Under the pieces are notes generated by a model. The model saw only the letters and a program-made list of their open reading frames with translations, made no database searches and had not been told where the DNA came from. The translations under genes were made by a program, and so were the position numbers. From the NCBI GenBank assembly GCA_023150475.1, contig JAKLKU010000015.1, positions 80,779-144,778 on the forward strand: a stretch of 64,000 bases of DNA, written 5' to 3'. Origin of the DNA: Planctomycetota bacterium. GTDB taxonomy: Bacteria; Planctomycetota; UBA1135; GCA-002686595. Below are positions 59,741-64,000 of the stretch, in pieces. Numbering within the stretch: the first letter of the stretch is position 1; every line of letters starts with the position of its first letter.

Positions 59741-60919
59741 TGCGGGCTCCTGGTGGGGCTCTGTTCTCTCGGGACACGTCTCGTGGTCACGCCGGCCGAC
59801 ACGTTGGCCGACGCGGCAACGCGCCGAGGGGCGTCGCAGGACGACCCGCGGGCCTGAGTCTTCCTGAGTGACCGCGTCGCGGGGTGGGCATGGCGGGTCG
59901 GGAAGGCCCTGTGTCGAAAAAACGGCGCAGCATTCTAGAGGCGCGGGCGAGCCGAGCGAGCGCGGCGGGCGCGAAGCGCCTTCCGAGCGTGCGAAACCAG
60001 GACCCGGCGTCCGCCCGACGGACCGGACGATCCGGGCCGGCGGACCGCCCGCTCGGGCTCTTGTCCGCAGAGCGCATCCGCAGCAGTTCGGTCCGGACCG
60101 CGCGGCGAGCCTCGGCGAACCGCCGTGCGACGGCTCGGACGTCCGAGCGCGAATCCGTCCCCTACGCCGTGCGCTCGCTGAGGAACGAGCCTTGCCGTCG
60201 GCCGCGCGTCCCCGAGTCGTCCTCGGCCGCAGCTCCTGCGCTCCACCATGAACACGATCCTCCGTTCGCTCACCCCGAGCTCGTGCTGGATCCGCTCCGC
60301 GCTCGGGTTCGCCCGAGGCGCATCGTGGAGGCTCCACCGCTCGGACGACACCGCCGTGCAAGGCGAGTCCGACGACGCGCGCTCCGTCGGGCCGGACGGC
60401 GCTCGGTGTCGGGGCGGAGGCGGCGTCGTCCACTGCGGCCAGAGCACCGGCGTGATGACGCACCGGAGTTCGACCGCGAAGTCCGGCGGTCGCGTGGGGT
60501 TCGCGAACTTCGGTTCGGGCTCGACGCCGAATCCCGGGCTCAGCCGGTTCGACGGCGTCGAGATCGGCGTGTGCACGGCGCCGCACGGCCATCCGCGCCA
60601 CGCGCTGCTCGTCCACCGCGAAGCGCGCGTCGTGCCGCGCGGCAGCGAGCTCGGGATCCGCGGCGCGAGCCTCGCGTGCCGCGCCGAACTCGACTGCGCA
60701 ACGCGTTGGCGATTCGCCGACGGCGACAGGTGGCAGTTGGAGCCCTCGTGTCGAGATCCCGTTGGCCCCGCGGCGGCGGCTCGAACACTTCGAACGCGCT
60801 CGCCGTGACGTTCGCTCCCCGAGCGAAGGCTGCGAGCGCCAAAGCGGCGCGGTGTCGATCCCCCACCGCGCCGCTCCTTCGTCCACGACGCGCTTCCGCC
60901 GGTCGCTAACGTGTCGGCG
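59741..60919. other. Long intergenic region without a supported gene
   Basis: About 1.18 kb lies between the sugar dehydrogenase and the DUF2238 gene. Open frames exist on both strands (for example + 60248-60808, 186 codons, and - strand frames around 60576), with high GC at third positions. Their translations show no domain and no ribosome site. Either strand could hold a decayed or fast-evolving gene. I see no repeats, tRNA or clear promoter. Confidence 0.5.
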
Positions 60920-61549
60920 ATGCGCTATCCGTCGATCTTGCTCGCGCTGCTCGTGGTGCTCTTCGGTGCACTCGCGATCGCGCCGCCGGATCGCTTGACG
61001 TGGGCGCTCGAGAACTCACTCGTCGTGCTCGCGGTCGCCGTCCTGTGGGCGAGACGCCGCAGGCTGCGCTTCTCGAACTTCGCGTACACGGCAATCTTCG
61101 TGTTCTTCGTGCTGCACGAAATCGGCGCGCACTACACGTACACGCAGGTGCCGTACGACCGTTGGTGGACGGAGCTCACCGGGCACACGTTGAGTTCGGT
61201 CCTCGGCTGGCAGCGCAACCACTACGACCGACTCGTGCACTTCTCGTTCGGGCTGTTGCTCGCCGTGCCGATGCGTGAGCTCTTCCTCGCGATCGTCGCA
61301 GCGCGCGGCGTGACGAGCTACGTGTTGCCCGTGCAGATGACGCTCTCCTGGTCCGCTCTCTACGAGCTCGTGGAATGGCTCGCTGCCGAAGTCTTCGGCG
61401 GCGACACCGGCGCCGCCTACGTCGGCATGCAAGGCGACGTGTGGGACGCGCAGAAGGACATGGCACTCGCGGGAACCGGCGCCGTGCTCGCGATGCTGCT
61501 CTGCGCGTGGTTCGGCCGTCGTTCGCCGCGCAACGCCGGCACCGGTTGA
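60920..61549 (+). CDS. DUF2238/YjdF-like inner-membrane protein
   Basis: About 209 residues with five or six membrane helices. Family marks include FFVLHEIGAHYTYTQVPYD, NHYDRLVHFSFGLLLAVPMRE and SALYELVEWLAAEVFG, then QGDVWDAQKDMALA, as in DUF2238 (YjdF) proteins. The conserved His and Glu/Asp residues suggest metal or haem binding, but function is unknown in the family. ATG 60920 is used; GTG 60911 is in frame. It stands alone. Confidence 0.87.
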   Translation: MRYPSILLALLVVLFGALAIAPPDRLTWALENSLVVLAVAVLWARRRRLRFSNFAYTAIFVFFVLHEIGAHYTYTQVPYDRWWTELTGHTLSSVLGWQRNHYDRLVHFSFGLLLAVPMRELFLAIVAARGVTSYVLPVQMTLSWSALYELVEWLAAEVFGGDTGAAYVGMQGDVWDAQKDMALAGTGAVLAMLLCAWFGRRSPRNAGTG

Positions 61550-61968
61550 TCGGGATGTTTGATCGCAAGTCTTGGTCGCAACGGGCGGGCACGACGGTCG
61601 GGCGCAACGGTTGACGGCAACGGTTGACGTCGACTCCCGCCGACTTCGACCCCGAACGTTCACGCGACGACGGGCTTGCACCACAGCGCAGCTCACGCGT
61701 CTCCAGCGCTCGGGCGCGAGTGGAACCACACGCGTGTCGCGCGGCGCACGGATCCGCTACACCGCCGTCGGATCGCAAGCTCCAACGTGTTGCCGGTGCG
61801 AAACGGAAAAACCGTCGTACGACCCGCGGAGCGACGAATACGCACTGCGAGCGTGCGAGCGTCCTCAAGGATTCCCCCTTCGGCGAGCGACATCGACGCA
61901 TCCACACGTGGCGCACCGGCCAGGGTGAACCGCGTGCTCCACTCGACACCGGTTCGTTCGTCCCATCG
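61550..61968. other. Intergenic region upstream of the hybrid kinase
   Basis: About 420 bases without a supported gene. The direct repeat at 61604-61628 is the only conspicuous element. The promoter for the hybrid kinase is expected here. Confidence 0.5.
61604..61628. repeat. Direct repeat GCAACGGTTGAC, two copies
   Basis: Two identical 12-base copies spaced 13 bases start to start (61604-61615 and 61617-61628), 340 bases before the hybrid kinase gene. Possibly a regulator site. Confidence 0.55.
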
Positions 61969-63924
61969 ATGAGTGCAGGCTGGCACTACTTCCTGTTCGC
62001 GGCGATCGTCGTCATTGCGACGGCGGTGACGATGCGTCGCTTGCGCGCGCTCGGATTCTCCGCCGTCAATCGCAGGATCGGACTGCTGATCCTGGTCGTC
62101 ACGGTGCTGCCGGGCGGACTGCTGATCCACCGAGCGGAAGTCGACGAACGCGCGCGACTGGTGCGAACCGTCGAAGGCTTCGCGCCGGTGTACGCGCGCG
62201 AGACGGAACGGCTCGGGCACGCTCGGCTCTCGCTCGACACGCCCGAAGACGATCCGACGTTCCTCGAGTTGATCGAGACGCAGAAGCGCTGGCTCGGCGC
62301 GAACCCGCGTGTCGCGGACATCTACACGTTCAAGTTGCTCGACGCTTCGCGCGTCGTGCTCTGGGTCGACGCCGAGACCGACTACGACGGTAATGGCATC
62401 TACGAAGGCGACCGCGAGTCGCGCACGGTGCTCGGCGAGCCGTACGACGACGAGGACGTGTCGGACGAACTGCGGCTCGCGTTCCAAGGCGTGCCTGGGT
62501 TCGAAGCGGGACTCGTGAGCGACCGCTGGGGTGTGTGGGTGTCGGCGTACGAGCCGCTGCGCGACGCGCAGGGCCGCGTCGAAGCGGTGCTCGGAATCGA
62601 CTTCCCTGCCGAGGACTGGGTGGCGGCGCTCGCCACGGCGCGAGAGCAGCGCGCGCTGCAACTCTTGGTGTCGCTCGGGCTGATCCTCGCGTCCACGCTG
62701 ATCATCGCTCAGCTCAACGCCCGGCTCTCGAGCGCGCAACGTCACGAACAAGCGCTGCGGCACAGCGTCGAGATCGCGCAGTACTCCGACCGCGCCAAGT
62801 CGGAGTTCCTCGCGAACATGAGCCACGAGATGCGCACGCCGCTGAACGGCATCCTTGGCGTCGCGGACCTGTTGATGGACACCGAGCTCGATGCTCGGCA
62901 GCGCGACTACGTCGCGACGACCCGCACGTCGGCGGCGTGTCTGCTCGAACTCGTCAGCAACGTGCTCGACCTCTCCAAGATCGAAGAGGGCAAGCTGGTG
63001 CTCGAGCGCGTGCCCTACGCGGTGCGCACCGTCGTCGGCGACGTCGGCAGCGTCTTGCGCTCGACGACGATGCAACGCTCGATCGCGGTCGTCGTCGAAG
63101 TCGCGAACGACGTACCGGAATCGTTGATCGGCGACCCGACGCGGCTGAAGCAAGTCCTACTGAACCTCGGCGGTAACGCCGTGAAGTTCACGGAGCGAGG
63201 CAGCGTGGAGCTCGCGGTCCGCCGCGACCCCGCTGCGAGCGACGGCGACGCGCTGCTCATCCACGTGCGGGACACCGGCGTCGGGATCCCGGAGGACAAG
63301 CTCGAACTCATCTTCGAGAAGTTCACCCAAGCCGACGCGTCGACGACACGACGCTTCGGCGGCAGCGGACTCGGGCTCGCGATCACGCGCGAACTCGTGC
63401 AGGCGATGAACGGTCGCATCACGGTGACGAGCACGGTGGGCGTCGGCAGCGAGTTCGAAGTGCGCTTGCCGCTGGAGGCCGCACCGTCGCTCCCGTCGCC
63501 AAACGTCGCTCCGCCGGGCTCCACGACCACGCTCCCGGTCGGGCTGCGTGTCTTGCTCGTCGAAGACAACTCCGTGAACCGGATGGTGATGGAGGCGACG
63601 CTCGCCAGGCTCGAGTGCGTGGTCGTCGCTGCGGAACACGGAGCCGCCGCCGTCGAGTGCCTCGCCCGCGAAGCCTTCGACGTCGTGCTCATGGACTGCC
63701 AGATGCCGGTGATGGACGGCTACGAAGCGACGCGCCAGATCCGCGCGAGCGGCGGTCCGAGTCGCAACGTGCGCATCGTCGCCCTGACCGCCAACGCGCT
63801 CGAAGGCGATCGTGAACGCTGCCTCGCCGCCGGCATGGACGACTACCTTTCGAAGCCGGTGATGCGCGGAGCGTTGCTGGAGGCGCTGGAGCGCGCGGTC
63901 GCCGAGCACAGAACCGCCGCCTAA
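61969..63924 (+). CDS. Membrane hybrid sensor histidine kinase with Cache-like input and receiver domain
   Basis: The protein has 651 residues. Two membrane helices (near residues 5-22 and 35-55, with another around 235-250) flank a periplasmic Cache-like sensor ([45 protein letters not shown]). HisKA ([17 protein letters not shown]), HATPase ([26 protein letters not shown]) and a C-terminal receiver ([13 protein letters not shown], Asp in [19 protein letters not shown] Lys) follow. Signals sensed outside the membrane would lead to phosphorelay. No histidine phosphotransfer gene is adjacent. A 76-base element related to 30285-30360 begins right after the stop. Confidence 0.92.
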   Translation: MSAGWHYFLFAAIVVIATAVTMRRLRALGFSAVNRRIGLLILVVTVLPGGLLIHRAEVDERARLVRTVEGFAPVYARETERLGHARLSLDTPEDDPTFLELIETQKRWLGANPRVADIYTFKLLDASRVVLWVDAETDYDGNGIYEGDRESRTVLGEPYDDEDVSDELRLAFQGVPGFEAGLVSDRWGVWVSAYEPLRDAQGRVEAVLGIDFPAEDWVAALATAREQRALQLLVSLGLILASTLIIAQLNARLSSAQRHEQALRHSVEIAQYSDRAKSEFLANMSHEMRTPLNGILGVADLLMDTELDARQRDYVATTRTSAACLLELVSNVLDLSKIEEGKLVLERVPYAVRTVVGDVGSVLRSTTMQRSIAVVVEVANDVPESLIGDPTRLKQVLLNLGGNAVKFTERGSVELAVRRDPAASDGDALLIHVRDTGVGIPEDKLELIFEKFTQADASTTRRFGGSGLGLAITRELVQAMNGRITVTSTVGVGSEFEVRLPLEAAPSLPSPNVAPPGSTTTLPVGLRVLLVEDNSVNRMVMEATLARLECVVVAAEHGAAAVECLAREAFDVVLMDCQMPVMDGYEATRQIRASGGPSRNVRIVALTANALEGDRERCLAAGMDDYLSKPVMRGALLEALERAVAEHRTAA

Positions 63925-64000
63925 CGATACTGCCCCGCGTCGTTGCGCCGAAAATTCGGGCGCGGCTGAAACCAAAACGGGTTGTGGCGGTCTTTGTCTG
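63921..64000 (-). CDS. C-terminal end of a convergent gene (cut by the window edge)
   Basis: A - strand frame enters from the right edge and ends at TAG (63921-63923), overlapping the kinase stop by three bases. Its last 26 codons read ...[20 protein letters not shown]. Codons with more A/T than the surroundings and similarity to 30285-30360 make it a possible repeated or mobile gene. No family is recognised. Confidence 0.4.
   Translation of the reverse strand, partial: DKDRHNPFWFQPRPNFRRNDAGQYR

Noticed and set aside
60248..60808. Possible 186-residue + strand gene
   Set aside because: No ribosome site, no domain, and competing frames on the - strand have similar codon statistics. Kept only as a remark in the intergenic entry.
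1..64000. tRNA, rRNA, CRISPR arrays, integrase or transposase genes
   Set aside because: None was recognised by reading. No regularly spaced repeats longer than about 16 bases and no DDE or tyrosine recombinase motifs were seen. A covariance-model scan could still find small RNAs.

Overview
This is about 64 kb of high-GC bacterial chromosome with Gram-negative features: lipoprotein signals, an outer-membrane beta-barrel, Tat and Sec signals, and multihaem cytochromes. The style (sulfatase, DUF4388, ADP-forming acyl-CoA synthetase, HGSNAT-like acyltransferase, many anchored lipoproteins, NtrC-type regulator) would fit a planctomycete or another soil or subsurface lineage such as Myxococcota. 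That placement is inference. I saw no rRNA, tRNA, CRISPR array or intact transposon.

The left 28 kb is an electron-transfer island. Nine predicted cytochromes carry 100 c-type haem sites by my count (99 CXXCH plus one CX4CH). On the + strand, 758-3495 encodes a tetrahaem cytochrome, a Tat-exported four-cluster ferredoxin and an NrfD quinol-interacting membrane subunit. An acyl-CoA synthetase follows. Then come two tandem CbcL-like proteins, in which 13- and 19-haem c domains are fused to a b-type membrane domain.

On the - strand, 19239 down to 13665 is an unusual cytochrome bc operon: Rieske, split cytochrome b, nonahaem c, an 18-haem NapC-type cytochrome and a small membrane protein. A b-type membrane protein and a decahaem cytochrome (13478 down to 11993) follow. 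The Rieske protein and the cytochrome b C-terminal subunit each begin with a DAHP-synthase-type ferredoxin-like domain. The Rieske box I, the Qo motif and one haem b ligand are all non-canonical.

The - strand genes from 26776 down to 19394 form a probable porin-cytochrome conduit: beta-barrel, 13-haem lipoprotein, OmcA/MtrC-family decahaem lipoprotein, a HEAT-like protein, a hidden 83-residue zinc-ribbon protein and a c554-type tetrahaem cytochrome, closed by a hairpin terminator. An NtrC-type sigma-54 activator lies directly upstream in the same direction. A divergent PAS histidine kinase has a good sigma-54 promoter match, suggesting that the pair controls the island. Together these genes could move electrons between the quinone pool, periplasm and cell surface. 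Direction and terminal acceptor cannot be read from sequence.

The right 33 kb is ordinary accessory and housekeeping DNA: a lipoprotein MsrB-MsrA fusion, a DUF4388 protein, a 2-oxoacid dehydrogenase operon (E1alpha, E1beta, E2), an ABC exporter, a WYL regulator fused to a Cdd1-type domain, an S41 peptidase, a POT transporter, a PIG-L deacetylase paired with an HGSNAT-like acyltransferase, a MarR/DoxX pair sharing an operator, lipA, an ECF sigma/anti-sigma pair, an RluA-like protein, nucleotide-sugar enzymes and a hybrid histidine kinase. A 76-nt sequence occurs immediately after both histidine kinase genes and looks like the end of a convergent coding sequence.
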